Origin: Brasenia schreberi | Taxonomy: Eukaryota; Streptophyta; Magnoliopsida; Nymphaeales; Cabombaceae | Direction: 5' to 3' | NCBI GenBank assembly: GCA_036023115.1 | Contig: JAYKKT010000088.1 | Location: 1,998,501 to 2,062,500 of the forward strand | Length of the DNA: 64,000 nucleotides | Part shown: positions 1 to 17,402 of the stretch, in pieces | How the letters are laid out: the number at the start of each line of letters is the position of its first letter | Numbering within the stretch: the first letter of the stretch is position 1 | The notes under the pieces: generated by a model | Told to the model about the DNA's origin: nothing | The model's input: only the letters and a program-made list of their open reading frames with translations | Database searches by the model: none | Position numbers and translations under genes: made by a program

Positions 1-676
1 CCATTTCACTCGTTCCTCCCTCAATTCCTCACTTAGTGGCCTATTCCAACCACCAGTTACTCAATCTAAAGCTACTTTTAGTAAAAGAAGGAATTAAAAT
101 TCATCAAAAAAGAAAAAATTTGATAAAAGTATCAATTTGAGGAGGGATTAATTGAGGTATATTGTTGACGTATTTTGGTTTTTTTCTTTTTTTGTTGTTT
201 TGATTGATTTTTTGATCAATTTCTTGGTGAAAAAATATTGGGTTTTCCGATTCAAGACGTGCTTGAGGCTTGTCACTCATGCAGAGAGAACTATGTTCTA
301 GGTGTGTTTATCTTGTTTCAATTTTATTGACTAACTTTACTTCTTTGCTATGCATGTATCCGTTTCATTTAGTAGACATAACTTTCTATGATAGTGAGGA
401 CGATCCTACTCTTAATATTTCTTATATACTCAACAAGTTCATTACAACTCATAAAAACATTTTATGTCGCAAACATGAATGAATAGTTAACTTTATCACC
501 GTTATAATCAATAAATTATTCATCTTTAGTCAGTCATTCACCAAATATATCATTCGGTGCACTATAATAACTTTCAATCTCCTTAGTTTCGGTATAATAA
601 GTACTTTGATCAATCATTGTCTTCTTTAAATCAATTCCATGGTAAGTATTTTCACTCGAATTGTTTGTCATTCTTT

Positions 677-715
<39 letters not shown>

Positions 716-2640
716 ATATAATATTTAAAGTATAACAATATATGGTTTGGTTGATGACGCCTTAAGAGAGACGCGGTACAAGAACATCCTTCTTTAAGAA
801 AGATACATGCCTGCATTATATATCTCATTAAACAAGAGATACAATGTCTCATCCTTAAGAAGAGACGCGGGCTAGGTGTGTCTCTTCATAAAGATAGATG
901 CGTCTATATCTCTTTTTTAATCAAAATTACGGCAAGTGAATCCTTCGATCTAAAACCATGAAACATCATTCAAAATAGAAAAAAACTCAAAAAAATAAAG
1001 CAAATCTAGAAAATTAAGAAGATATTACTAAGAACCACCATTTCAAAACGAAGAAAAATATGAAAACATTGATTGAATCAATCTTTTTCTTTTTCACAAT
1101 TTTTCTTTCTTGTTTGTTTGATTACAGTAAGGTTTGTAAGAAAATAATCCGATTCAAAAGCAATAACAACTCTCAATAGACCAAACTTTGGTTGCTCGAG
1201 TAAAAGGATCATCTGAATTGGGTGTGGAGAAGAGAGAAATTTATTATACGAGTATTTTGGGTATTTTTAAAATATGAAAAGTGTGGATAATAAGAGGTGT
1301 ACATTGCTTCTTCTTTTTCTCTTTTTTACTTAATTTTTCTCTTTTCTCTTTTTCCTTTTTCTACATAATTTTTTTCTTTTTACAAACGGGTTTAGGAATG
1401 GTAAATTGACCCGATCAGTGTAACTATCTTAATATCGTTCTAATGAGGCAAGAAACGGGTGTGAGAATATGGCTTGAAGTTTTAAAATACGTACTTAAAG
1501 TGGACCCTATTTCATTATGGTGTGGTCGATTATGGTACCATAGAAATGCATAGTAACGATGGTTTGGAGAAATACGTATTCAAGATAGACCGTATTCATT
1601 GGAATGTGTTTGATTAAGGTATCATAAAAATGCATGTCATAATCCCACATGGGGTTGTAATGATGTTTTTTCGAAACCATCATTTCTCGAAATCATTGTT
1701 TTGATTTGTAAGTAGTATCTATGTTAATTTTCGTGTAAGGCATGATAACAACGTAAGAGAAGAGTCATTGATTTTGATGTGAAGCCTCAATCTAAGTTAT
1801 GGATTTTGTGTTTGATGCACAACGAAACTTAAAACTATAAATCAAAAACCAAATTTACCTAGAATCATATATTGGAAATACTTTTAATACCCAATCCTTC
1901 AAATGATTATAGCCACTTTGAGTAAAAAACCCACTTTTGCTAATGTCAAGACACCAAACCAGGTTGATTGGTGTTTTAAAGGAGTAAGGGCGGGGTAAAG
2001 GATTTATACAAGTGATTGTTCATCCATTACAAGCAAATTGAAAGGATGTCGAGCATCTTTGGGCCACCTTGTCCTTAGATGTTCATGGGCGGGACTGGGC
2101 ATGCTCAAAGATCAAGGTTGCCATCTTCATCTCTGTTGTGTAAGTGAACTTTTGTTTTAAAGATCTCAACTGTTATCTTAAAAATTGAATAGTTAAAACC
2201 TTTAAAAATATTTAAGCATGATTGAATGTGTACATGAATTATGCTCTCTCTTTATATATAAACATATTCTTTCTTTATATATAAACATATGTCTCACACA
2301 CATGCATATATATATATATATCACATATGAATAATATCAGGTTAGGTATGGATTAAGGCATCTTATTCCTGTACTCGACTAAATCAGTTTCGAGTTCGGG
2401 TATTCCTCATGCCAATCAAGGAAAATATTGCGTCTAGTACGGATTAGGACATCTTATCCCCATATCCAACCCAATCAGTTTCGGGTTCAGGCATTCCCGG
2501 CCCCGTTCGAATCGGGTTGGGTCAATATTGCCATCCCTAGTCTCACACACGAAAAATAAAAAGAACCGGATCCAGTTATTTCTTGGCTTCAGTTTGCTCT
2601 CTCCTAACCGATCCGGTTTGAATTAACTCGACCTGTTTCT
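1..2640. other. Upstream intergenic DNA with two imperfect tandem duplications
   Basis: No gene is supported. (TA)n lies at 680-711. An 85-bp-offset imperfect duplication occupies 1485-1635 (AAATACGTACTTAAAGTGG versus AAATACGTATTCAAGATAG). A 91-bp-offset one occupies 2346-2497 (GTATGGATTAAGGCATC versus GTACGGATTAGGACATC), next to the AUG7 promoter. Confidence 0.6.
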
Positions 2641-2743
2641 TTCCTCTCTCTCTCTCTCTCTCCGTGATTTTCTGTGGGTAGCTTCGGTTGTGAATTGTTT
2701 GAGAGGGAAGAGTTGGGGAGGTCAGAGATTCAAATCCCCATCG

Positions 2744-7927
<5,184 letters not shown>

Positions 7928-8148
7928 ATTTCGTATTTCTCTTCTTTTTGTTTTCTGGTTAGTGTTCCCATTTTCGTTGGGTTTTATACTGATTAAATTC
8001 AATCAAGAAGTGAAAGCTATTTAAGCAAGTTTTGAAGAAAATGATGAGAATTGATATCTGTGGCGCATATTCTCTTTTGTTCAAATTTCAGAATAGTTTC
8101 TTAGTTCCAGTCTCAGTTTTTATATCAAATAGGGGGAAGTTTGCATGA

Positions 8149-8667
8149 AGAGCAATAGCTCACCTGGCTAAGGGGTCGACTCAGAAGTTGAAGGTCATTA
8201 GTTTGATGCCCAGGACATACAACAACACAACAACAACAACTAAGCCTTTTCCCATACTAGACGGGGTCAGCTACATGGATTCTTTGTTTCCACAGATCCC
8301 TATCGTGTGCCATGTTAGCAGTTAACTCACAATAAGCTAGATCATTCTTTATTGTTTCTTTCCAACACTTTTGTGGTCGTTCTCTAGCTCTTTTAATACT
8401 TTCCAAATTTAGTTTTTCATACCTTCTTAGAGGTTCTTCTTTTGATCTTCTTTCTATATGTCTAAACCATCTTAAATGATATTCTCTCATTTTATCCTCT
8501 ATTGGTGCCACTCCTAATTTGTTTCTAATAACCTCATTATCTATACGGTCTTTTCTTGTATGACCACTCATCCATCTCAACATCTTCATTTCTGTCAGAG
8601 ACATCTTTTGTACATGTTGATGCCGAGGACATATCTGATTTTGGCCTTCCCATTGTACCAAAAAAGT
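8149..8667 (+). mobile_element. SINE family A copy, split by an RTE insertion
   Basis: The 5' part (8149-8219) reads AGCAATAGCTCACCTGGCTA with a B-box-like TTAGTTTGATGCCC. The 3' part (8626-8667) resumes with GGCCTTCCCATTGTACC, which matches the end of the uninterrupted copy at 12521-12613. The RTE at 8220-8625 sits between them. Confidence 0.65.
8220..8625 (-). mobile_element. 5'-truncated RTE-type retrotransposon inserted in a SINE
   Basis: The minus-strand reading frame encodes the RTE ORF C-terminus (MKMLRWMSGHTRK, LGVAPIEDKMREYHLRWF, RPQKCWKETIKNDLAY, ending HVADPV). The 3' tail is (TTG)n. Direct repeats AGGACATA occur at 8212-8219 and 8626-8633 on the two sides. The frame is open but only the C-terminal end of the reverse-transcriptase ORF is present. 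Confidence 0.85.
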
Positions 8668-9180
8668 AGAAGTAAGCTTGTATTGCTACCAATGCCAACT
8701 CTATCCACGTCTGTATGGGTGTTCATTCTGCTGAGATTGCTGATCCAGATTGATTTATCTATGGCACTGCTATCTGTGGTAAATGCATCAATTTTGTTTA
8801 CAAGGATTCGGATTCACAATAAACAATAGTGCAGGAAAGAAGGAACTTGAAAGAGAGCAAAAAGGGTTCCTGGCTTCAATCACCGTCCTTTAGCTATGAT
8901 ATCCATCTGTTTGTTAGAGGAGAATGAAAGAGATTAGGACTGATGCAGGCAAGAGTTTTTAACTGCAAGATCTTCACTTAGACCCGCCTTTGCCTTGTGG
9001 CAACCCTTTCATTGAACCATTGATTTTGGCAACCTCTCCCTTTTTATCTGTTTGAATCTATTGTTTCAAAGCGAATAAGTGTTAGTTTAGTTGGTCCCTT
9101 AAAATTCCCAGATACTTCCCCATTGGTAGCCATCCCAAAGAGTATATGAAATACTGTTGTGCGTTCTGCTCGACCACCCC
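8668..9180. other. Intergenic; no feature recognised
   Basis: No conserved coding region, RNA gene or dated repeat could be supported here. Open frames are short and unrecognised. Confidence 0.4.
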
Positions 9181-9194
9181 CACTCCCCACCCCA

Positions 9195-9205
9195 ATATAT
9201 ATATG

Positions 9206-9240
<35 letters not shown>
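9195..9240. repeat. (TA)n(GA)n compound microsatellite
   Basis: Alternating TA followed directly by GA repeats. This order recurs at MITE-like ends elsewhere in the window. Confidence 0.9.
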
Positions 9241-9406
9241 GAGGGGGAGATATGCTCAAACTGATATTCTTGCTTTTGGATGATGTTTTTTTATATTTTT
9301 TTCAAGTTCCTTATAAGTTTTAAAATTTATTCATACTATTCAAAAGCCATGAGTGAACGTAAGTGAATAGATACGAAGGATTTAGTTTTCATACACACAC
9401 ACGTTG

Positions 9407-9410
<4 letters not shown>

Positions 9411-9449
<39 letters not shown>
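9411..9449. repeat. (TA)n microsatellite
   Basis: About 19 TA units in a row, preceded by a short (CA)n run. Confidence 0.9.
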
Positions 9450-9451
<2 letters not shown>

Positions 9452-9725
9452 TAGGGTTCTCTCAATGTTGTAACTCCATAGTGAGAGCTGTCAAGGGATG
9501 CCACTATCCTTGGCACATGACAGACCCTCATGTGCTCAAGATGTACCTTGCTGGTACTGTCCCTAATTGTGGATCGTCCGTCAAATAGTCATGGTATATA
9601 TACATATATTAGATTTGAATATGATATTTCGACATTCCTAAAGTACAGCATGAATGGCTCTGTGAATTTGTAGCGGGAAGACCAAATCAGCCTTATCTCA
9701 TACTAGGTGTGTAGGAATGTCGATT

Positions 9726-9738
9726 TATATATATATAT

Positions 9739-9778
<40 letters not shown>

Positions 9779-9890
9779 ATCACTTTTAAGTGCTAGTAAA
9801 TTCAATATTTGAAATTTGAAAAGCAAAGTGTTTATGTGAATAAAGTGTACTTATAAAAATATATAGAGTACTAGCATATACCTATATAGA
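9726..9890 (+). mobile_element. Foldback MITE family 1, short copy with (TA)n(GA)n end
   Basis: After (TA)n(GA)n to 9777, the sequence reads TTTAAGTGCTAGTAAATTC, GAAATTTGAAAAGCAAAGTG, GTGAATAAAGTGTACTTAT and ends TACTAGCA before TA-rich DNA. These blocks recur in the longer copies at 20560-20845 and 63600-63935. Confidence 0.5.
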
Positions 9891-10939
9891 TATATAGTAT
9901 GAGATAAGTCTGATTTGGTCTTTCAGGTGCTACAAAATTCCTCTTCCATTTGTATATTAGGAATTTCGAAGTATCATATTCAAATCTCATATATATATAA
10001 AATTTGGTCCATGTTCAAACCCGTCTGAGCTACTATCATTTTAGCATTAGTATTTTACACTTCCATTTATTTCTTACTTAATTACTATTTATACATCCTA
10101 TTTTATTAATCATACACCTTTTTTTCAAAAATACACAAACTACCCTCATTGCACTTTCTTCCTCTTCTCACACTTCTCCATAATCACCACCACTGACGGA
10201 TCTACAGCATCACAAAGTGGCTTCTCTCCTCCACCAACTGCTTCATACTGCTACCCAACTTTGGTGGCCGGCAGCCTCTCTCCTCCGGCATCTTTTCTTC
10301 TCTTTACCTTAAGTCAATGATGAATGTAGAATATTCGTTACCTTTCCCGCATTTTCTTGCATTTACTGATATGGCCCTTAGCCTTTCCTTTTCTCTTCTT
10401 TTGATTCGTTCAGCCATTCTTTTGTACGAATCGGATCCATACCTGATTGGATTTGCTTAGCATCGGTTTCTATCAGATGGGTCTTACTCCGAACCGCATT
10501 GCAAACTTGCCCCTTGAGTCGACCTGGTACGACCTTCATTTGATTCTTTTCTTTTTGTGCTGCCACCATTGTACCCAACATCGGGTACCCAACCTGGTCA
10601 CGGTGGGCTGAGAACCCGCCCATTGGGTTTGTTATGGTGCGGATTCGGGTCTTGAACCCTAGGATCCGTAGGGTGAGGCAGTGCAGGGCTGATTCAATCT
10701 TTTACCTTCAAATGCGAGTTAGGTGGGGTTCGAGTATTAAGCCGCCTCATTGCAAATCCCTACTTAAGATTACCGCTTCATAATGAATTTAACTTAAAAA
10801 TGTTAAAAAACTTGGTCAAAAAAATGGTTTGTATATTTAAGATTAATATGTTAAATTACATTTCACATAACATAGACATAGCCAGAGCCGGTTCGAAACA
10901 TGCATGTTGGTTCGAACCGGAACCATACTGCCGGTTGAA

Positions 10940-10985
10940 CTGGTTCCAAAACCAAAACCAAAACCAAAACCAGAACCGGAACCGG
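10940..10985. repeat. (CAAAAC)n hexamer tract in a CCGGTT-rich repeat
   Basis: A short run of AACCAAAACC-type units lies within alternating GGTTC/GAACCGG sequence (10880-11000), a style common in plant hAT-like non-autonomous repeats. Open frames here (PKPKPKPE type) are low complexity and not genes. Confidence 0.5.
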
Positions 10986-11201
10986 CCCGTCGGCTTCAAA
11001 CATGTCTACACTATGATATGCAAGCACCCATAGCTAAAAATCCAAAAGAGAGAACAAAGGGAATGAATTATACGAACTTTCAAATGTAAAAGGACAGATA
11101 TATACCAAAAAGGGTTCAGTTTATGCTTTTGTAGCATTTCACATCATTTTATTCCACATGGCCTACAAATATAAAATTTTCCTTGTGTAAGTTCAACAAT
11201 A

Positions 11202-11382
11202 ACTCTGCCTATGTAAGGGATCACCCTTGCATAGCCGGTCTCAAGCCCGGAAAAAGGTGGAGGGTTGCGTTAGGCTTCCGACAACCAGTATAAAACTTTG
11301 TTGGACTTAATATCGATTCTACAAAAAAACCATGTAGCCTATCCCATCTAGTATGAGAAAAGGCTTAGTTGTAGTTGTAGTA
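11202..11382 (+). mobile_element. 181-bp composite RTE mini-element
   Basis: It is flanked by direct repeats GTAAGTTCAACAATA (11187-11201) and GTAAGTTCAATAATA (11383-11397), 14 of 15 matching. The left half has GCATAGCCGGTCTCAAGCCC and GGAGGGTTGCGTTAGGC, which I recall as the 5' region of plant RTE elements. The right half is the RTE 3' end ATGTAGCC, CATCTAGTATGAG, AAAAGGCTTAG, (TTG/TAG)n. The coding middle is absent. Confidence 0.65.
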
Positions 11383-11506
11383 GTAAGTTCAATAATATTC
11401 CAGTATGAAAGAATAATTAACACATAAATATGATGGTGAATTGCCAAAATGCCGAATTTTAAATTCGAAGGAAATGCAAAATCTCTATCATCAAATTTGG
11501 AATGTC

Positions 11507-11630
11507 ACCCACAACATTAGCTCAAGGGTAGGATGCTCTAGCGTTGTTACTGTTGGTGGGAAGTTTGACTCTTAGAGGGTGCATGTTGGGTGTGTGTTAA
11601 ACTTCAGTCTCTTCTTGTAACAAAAAAGAA
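11507..11630 (+). mobile_element. SINE family B, copy 2
   Basis: Reads ATTAGCTCAAGGGTAGGATG, GGGAAGTTTGACTCTTAG, ACTTCAGTCTCTTCTTG and TAACAAAAAAGAA. Flanks TTGGAATGTC (11497-11506) and TTGAAATGTC (11631-11640) match 9 of 10. Confidence 0.65.
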
Positions 11631-11704
11631 TTGAAATGTCGAACGTCGACAAATTTATATTTAAATGGATTTAAAAAGACGAATTATAATCGAAGCAAAG
11701 CTTT

Positions 11705-11822
11705 TTCTTCCAGGTACATGGTGGAGACTAAAGCTAGGTGCATGTGATCGGTATCAAAACTAAAACTCATGACCTTCAACTTGTGAGTCGACCCGCTAGC
11801 CAGATGAGCTTTTGCTCTTTCT
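11705..11822 (-). mobile_element. SINE family A copy
   Basis: Minus strand reads GAGCAAAAGCTCATCTGGCT, CGACTCACAAGTTGAAGGTC, ATGAGTTTTAG, then CACCTAGCTTTAGTC and ends at ATGTACC. The same order of blocks appears in the copies at 8149 and 12521. Confidence 0.5.
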
Positions 11823-12520
11823 ACAATTGATAGGAAAATGTTAAAACATTGGTCGAAACAGAGACAACAAACATCACCGAATTTCACACATTGCTGAAGG
11901 GAGATGTCAAAATATTGTGATCGGGGTAAGAATCCGTGGCGGATCTACGAGGAGGCCCATTCTAAATTTCATAAAGATAACATAAAATGTATAGCCCATG
12001 GGTGAATAAGTGGGCTTTATTTACACCACCTAAATATTTCTAGCCCTCTGACGAATCTGGGTATAACCCCGTGGGCTATTTTCCCTGTCCTAATAGATTT
12101 CCTAGACCTGTCATTGGTCGCCGGCCTGACAATTTGGTGCCGGGCTCGTCTTCCTGCCTTGGCCTGTCATTTTTTTGTTCGTGTCAAGACCCCACTTTTC
12201 GAGTTAATTAATTTAGTGGACACGAATTCTACTTTTTGGGTCACTACAATGATCAATTTTCGTGTTGCGTGCTGCATTGCCACCAATTTTATGTCTCAAG
12301 ATGTCTTCCTACCAGACATGCCGAGCATGACTTAATAACTTGGCTTGACTTTCCCCGTTGCATTCGTGTTCGTTTGTGTGTGTTTTGTGTTTTACATTGG
12401 CAGTCTTAGGTACTAATCAATGCTGGAAGGATAACCCACTACTCCGACTTCCACTGTACGTTGAATGTGCTATAAATTTTTGGGGTGGATGTGGAAACAC
12501 ATCATTTGAATCAAAACTAT

Positions 12521-12613
12521 CTCGCCCAGACGGTGTGGACTCACAACTTGAAGGTCATTGAGTTCAATATCTTGCGCATGTATCTAGCTTTGACCTCTTT
12601 ATTGTACCCAAGA
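12521..12613 (+). mobile_element. SINE family A copy
   Basis: Contains GTGTGGACTCACAACTTGAAG, GTCATTGAGTTCAATATC, ATGTATCTAGCTTTGACC and ends ATTGTACCCAAG. Direct repeats AAAACTAT flank it at 12513-12520 and 12614-12621. Confidence 0.5.
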
Positions 12614-13034
12614 AAAACTATTTAGTTGATATATATAATTACTTTATTTTTAATTCAAATCTATATCATTTATTTTTTAAATTAATAGTTGAGATTTGTT
12701 TAGATACACTGCATGTACTATGTACTAATATTTTATATATATAAAGAGAGAGAGAGATTGAATCTTATTCAGTGTTGTTTACTCATGCTTGATGATTATT
12801 TTTTGGATGCTATAATATCGTCCTTCACTTTTTAAAAAGAAATCCTTAAACTTAAGAATAAGTCCAAGTAATTAGTGAACATGAGCGAGCATAATCCAAT
12901 TTATATATATATAAAGAGAGAGACTAAGAGCTACTAGATTGGGTTTCATACTCATCTGTGAGATCAAACCACCCATCCACATCAAAAAGCAATGGCATTA
13001 AATACACATGAACTTCCAAAGTATGAGATGAAAC

Positions 13035-13319
<285 letters not shown>

Positions 13320-13771
13320 TCCATTCCATTGTAATGGGCGGATGCGGACCCGCCCCATTGGCATCCCTAAAACACAGCATGGTTATGTATGAGCAATGAC
13401 AGACGGAGAATACTTCCTGGAGCCAGGAGAGGTGCAGCTTTTTGAAACATAGTTGAAGGGGTCCATATCAATTTTCGAAAAAATTGGATAGCTTGATGAA
13501 AAAGAAAGCAATGAAGCCAACAAAACAAGCCAGAATTGTGGAGATATCGGGCTCTTCATCTCTTTATTTTAACCCCAATACTCACAAATACAGCAACAGT
13601 GACTGCTCTATCCGTGCAAAATGAGAGGAATTTACAGAAAACAAGCCCCCAACAAAGTGCCTTCCTTCCACAAACCCATTGCCTAGTGTTTGTTTACAAA
13701 GTTTATGTTGTATATGAAAACAGAGAAACTGAGGTGATCAACCTCTTTGACTTCTTTTCGTCCTGCCGGAA

Positions 13772-16700
13772 TTATACAACTCTAATCATATCTAACAACT
13801 TGCTGCTTGATGAGGAAAACTTGTCGTAGTCGATCGGTTGGGGAGGGGCTATTCTGAGTTCCAAATCGGAATCGTTGGTAGGTGATGGGCTTGAAGGGGA
13901 AGTGGGTTGGATGCTGGAAAGTGGAGCAACAGTCTTCATTTCCAGGCAGGGAGGTGGAAATAGGCTCAAAGAACGTTGGAGAAGGTTGGAGGTGAAAGCA
14001 GACGATTGATGATAGGTTTCATGATAGACAGGACTTATTTGTTCGGTGGATTCGCCGAATGAATTAAGTGCTAAGGTTGGCAGAGAAGCTTCAGATGCAG
14101 AAGATGATCCTTCCTGTAAAAAGTCAAATTATATAAAAGTAAATATACAATTCAAGATGACTTAATTCCTCAAAAAATAATTCAGGATGGTTTTATTCCT
14201 CAACAAATAATTGACGTTGACTTCATCAGACTGTCATTTTCAATTCAGCAATATAAAGTACTGGGCATTAATATGCAGATCAAGAAGGATTTCTTGTGAA
14301 AAGTGCGGGAATAAACAAATGGCTTCTAATATAGGAATTCAACTTGGTCCATATCTCCATCCCTATGAGGCAAACGTCCCATTTTCTCCATCTCTACGGT
14401 TGGCAAAGAATGCATTAGTCACCCTTAAATGTACAGTGATAGAAAGGGTTGATATCAAGCGATCCGATGTTAAACAGGACAGACTACTTCATATGAGTTA
14501 TACACGGTGATACTGCAAATCTGCAACAAACAATCCCAGTTTATGAAAATGTGGAATGTCTTACCAACTTTTTGCAATTAGGATCAGAAATATCGCAACA
14601 AATGGCCAAAGGAAAGGGTGGAAAAGCATTTGGAGTAGCAACTATTGGCTTATCATTCACGCTGATTGAAGACTCCCCCTGCAAACAACACACGGATCAT
14701 TAAGTTGACACTGAAGAAGACAATATTGAGTTTTGTGGAAAGTAAAGTAGCATTACAAAAAATCACAAGAAGCCGCACACACACACACGACGAAATACAG
14801 GGGGGTGATGACATAAGATCCACCAAAGATTGATCCTTCCCCAACTCCAAAATTAAAACCAGGTCAGCTCCATTTAGTTGACAGGCACTGCTTTATGGAC
14901 GCAATGAAAGAGAAAACATATCTGATGCAATTTTCTTGCTAGCTTTTCATTTTGAAATCCAAAGAGTTCAGGGTGTCACAATAACAGGCAAAAGGTGTGA
15001 TTCTCTAGAAGACTCACACGTAGCCCACGACGAATAAAAATCAAAGGTACAAAGGTAAAGCTTTTCTTTCTAAGAGTAGTTAAGGAATTACAGTGTCGGC
15101 TATGACTAGATCAAAAAGGCTGGACCTCCGCTTCTTCTTCTTACTGCTAGCCTGCCTAAGGAAGTACTTCTGAGCATGACTTGCAACTTGCGTTGGAGTT
15201 CTTGTAGTGACGAAATTCCTTGAAATTCCCCTCCAGTGTCCCTTTCCAAGGTTCTCCAATCCAGCTAAAAAGGTCCTGTGTTCCTCTTCTGTCCATGGTA
15301 CACCTGAACCATGAAGAAAATATCCGAGAAGCAAAGAACATCAAATTTGACTAACAAACCGCTACAAGATTATGAATCATTTTGAAATACCTTTGCTAGA
15401 TAAAAAGAAGATGCACAAATTTGTAAAATAGAGAAGCTTCGATATTGCAGCTTCCGTTCATTCATCAATGCATTTCATTGCTCAAGGAAGGTCCAACACG
15501 AGAATGCATCAATATCGTTTACCAAGTTTGTTTTAACGCAACCATTTATCAGCAAAAAGATGCACAACATAGAATAAACAGCAAAAGTCCTAAAGCTTAA
15601 AAGAGCAGCAGATTTATAAAGAGAGGCAGCAACCTCGCTCGCCTATTACCAATTCAAATAATAATAAGATCGTAACTTCTTCTGGTCACAGAAGATATTT
15701 TTGATCAGCCGTGCAGGACCAAGAAGAAAATGCTGCGGCCAACCTACCATAAACCAATCCTAAAACCCCAACAAGGACCTTTACAAAGAGATCCAACAAG
15801 GTGGTGCAACTGCAACCTTATTGCCTTTGCAACTCTATCTACAATAAAGAAAACCTCGTATCATTGTTTCCACTTAGAACCGATTTTGGATGGGGTCGCC
15901 ACGGGACAGATGGGGATCGAACCCGCAGCTTTCACCTTGACAGGCGGTGAGAAAGAGAGACAACGGAGCCAAGGCTATTTCAACACTGAAAAGTTACACA
16001 CGACAGCATTCACAAAAGGAGAAATCCCCCACCATCCATAGGACTTGCAGAGTATCATACCGATTTCTGATCAAGTTTAATGAATCATGCAGAAAGAAAA
16101 CACAATACATTGACCAACGCCATTGAATCACAAACACCAAGAAGAGGAGGAGTAAGAGATCTTCCAGAGGTACTGTAACTTTTAAATAAAAGGTAAACTT
16201 TTCGGAGGAAGTGATTTCACACAAGACGAGTAAAAGAGGAGCATGCAACCCTCATAACACTTCCATCCATTCCCACCAGAAACAAAGCCAGTAAATGAAC
16301 ACGCTAAGCCCTTTGCACAAAATACAGAGAACAAAAAACGAAACCTTCAGTAGCAAGCATGCTGATTGCATTAAGAAAACCATTTACATGAGAATTGCCG
16401 ATACGCACGCTATCTCAGATTTGTCAATCTCCCAAGATATTAAAACCATAAAACTATATAGATAAGCGTCCATCCAAATAAGCACCATTGTAATCTCATT
16501 GCCCAACTTCCTCAAATCTTGACTCCATGCAGAAGAACCAAACAAGATAATGCACACATGGAACAATTCCCGTCATTAAACCCCAAAACTATTTGAATCA
16601 AATGATCAAACACAATCAACGCAAACCTCTCTTCCTCTCATTTCTTTTCCCATTGGAGGACGAATGAACAAGCCCGTCTGAGAGATACCCATGATCGCCC

Positions 16701-16924
16701 GAATTCGGCTCGGCGCACGCCATCAAATTCCCCATGCTGAAACTCTTCCTCATCATCTCGCGCTCAATGCCATCGCCACTCCCACCGTCGATTCTGACGC
16801 CGAAAAGCATCAAGCGTTCGCCCGCTCTTCCAATATCGCACCCATCCGTTCCGCAGCACGTCCTCGAGATGTGGCCGTTGACCCCACAGTCGAAGCATCT
16901 CCTCACCGTCGATTCCTTCGCCAT
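13772..16924 (-). CDS. KUA1/MYBS3-like MYB transcription factor (CCHC zinc knuckle + SHAQKYF MYB), 4 exons
   Basis: Seen: exons, read on the minus strand, are 16924-16627, 15303-15092, 14678-14565 and 14113-13772. Phases match and the product is 321 aa. Residues 10-23 form a C-x2-C-x4-H-x4-C knuckle ([14 protein letters not shown]). LFGV sits at 40-43, resembling the R/KLFGV repression motif. A single MYB repeat starts at G100 ([16 protein letters not shown]) with W103 and W123 and ends in SHAQKYF at 141-147, followed by a basic KKKKRR stretch. The tail is Ser/Pro-rich. Known: this architecture defines the plant MYB-related KUA1/MYBH/MYBS3 group, nuclear factors that bind TATCCA/I-box-like DNA and often repress sugar-, ABA- or ageing-related genes. 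The ATG at 16924 was chosen because an upstream in-frame codon at 16978 is not an ATG and the knuckle follows directly. Intron 1 (15304-16626) carries a plastid-like tRNA-Asp fragment. The exact orthologue is not resolved. Confidence 0.93.
15902..15950 (-). tRNA. Plastid-like tRNA-Asp(GUC) 3' fragment inside MYB intron 1
   Basis: On the minus strand this reads ACCGCCTGTCAAGGTGAAAG followed by CTGCGGGTTCGATCCCC and ATCTGTCCCG. That resembles the anticodon arm (GTC), variable region, T arm with GGTTCGATCC box and acceptor end of organellar tRNA-Asp. The 5' D-arm half is not recognisable upstream, so it cannot be a working tRNA gene. Known: plastid DNA pieces are common in plant nuclear introns. 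The assignment as organelle-derived rests on remembered family similarity, so it is moderate. Alternatively it could be a tRNA-derived SINE end. Confidence 0.45.
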
Positions 16925-16998
16925 ATCAATGGCTCTCTCTCCCAGGGGGAGAGAGGAAGGAGGAAAATGAATTCCCATTCCAAGGAACGGAACGGCCG

Positions 16999-17012
16999 GG
17001 TCCTTTTATAAA
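16999..17012 (-). promoter_or_regulatory. Probable TATA box of the MYB gene
   Basis: On the minus strand the sequence reads CTTTATAAAAGGA, about 80 bp upstream of the MYB ATG at 16924. This leaves a short 5' UTR of roughly 50 nt. The position and sequence are typical of a plant TATA box. Transcription start is inferred only. Confidence 0.55.
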
Positions 17013-17194
17013 GAGGGTCCCGACCATTTTGCCCCCTGGAATTCTTTTCTGATGCATATTGCCCGTGGATTTTGGGTTATTATGGTGGGGCCACGTGATT
17101 CTTTATTAACGAAATTGCTCCTCATTCTGTTTGAAACGTCACGCCTTACGTACCGTGAACCGAAGTGCGTCCCGGTTAGTTTTGGGCATGCTCT

Positions 17195-17363
17195 GTTTGG
17201 TTCACATCAGAACCAAACCGAGTCCAAAACCGACTCAAACCGGAATAGACCGAACTCAACTCAAGGCCGTAGAGAGCCTCTGATACGTTTGGTTCACATC
17301 AAAACCAAACCGGGTCGAAAACCGACTGAAATCGGAGATGACCGAACTCAGCCCAAGACCGTA
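17195..17363 (+). repeat. 92-bp imperfect tandem duplication upstream of the MYB gene
   Basis: GTTTGGTTCACATCAGAACC at 17195 and GTTTGGTTCACATCAAAACC at 17287 begin two units, each with AACCGA-type motifs and ending GGCCGTA or GACCGTA. The units are roughly 80% similar by eye. Confidence 0.7.
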
Positions 17364-17402
17364 CTTGATCAAGAAAGACTCCGATCCGGTTGTGGTTTAT
17401 CC

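Noticed and set aside
16691..17011. Plus-strand frame of 106 aa over the MYB first exon
   Set aside because: Antisense shadow of the zinc-knuckle exon, which has clear family motifs and splice support.
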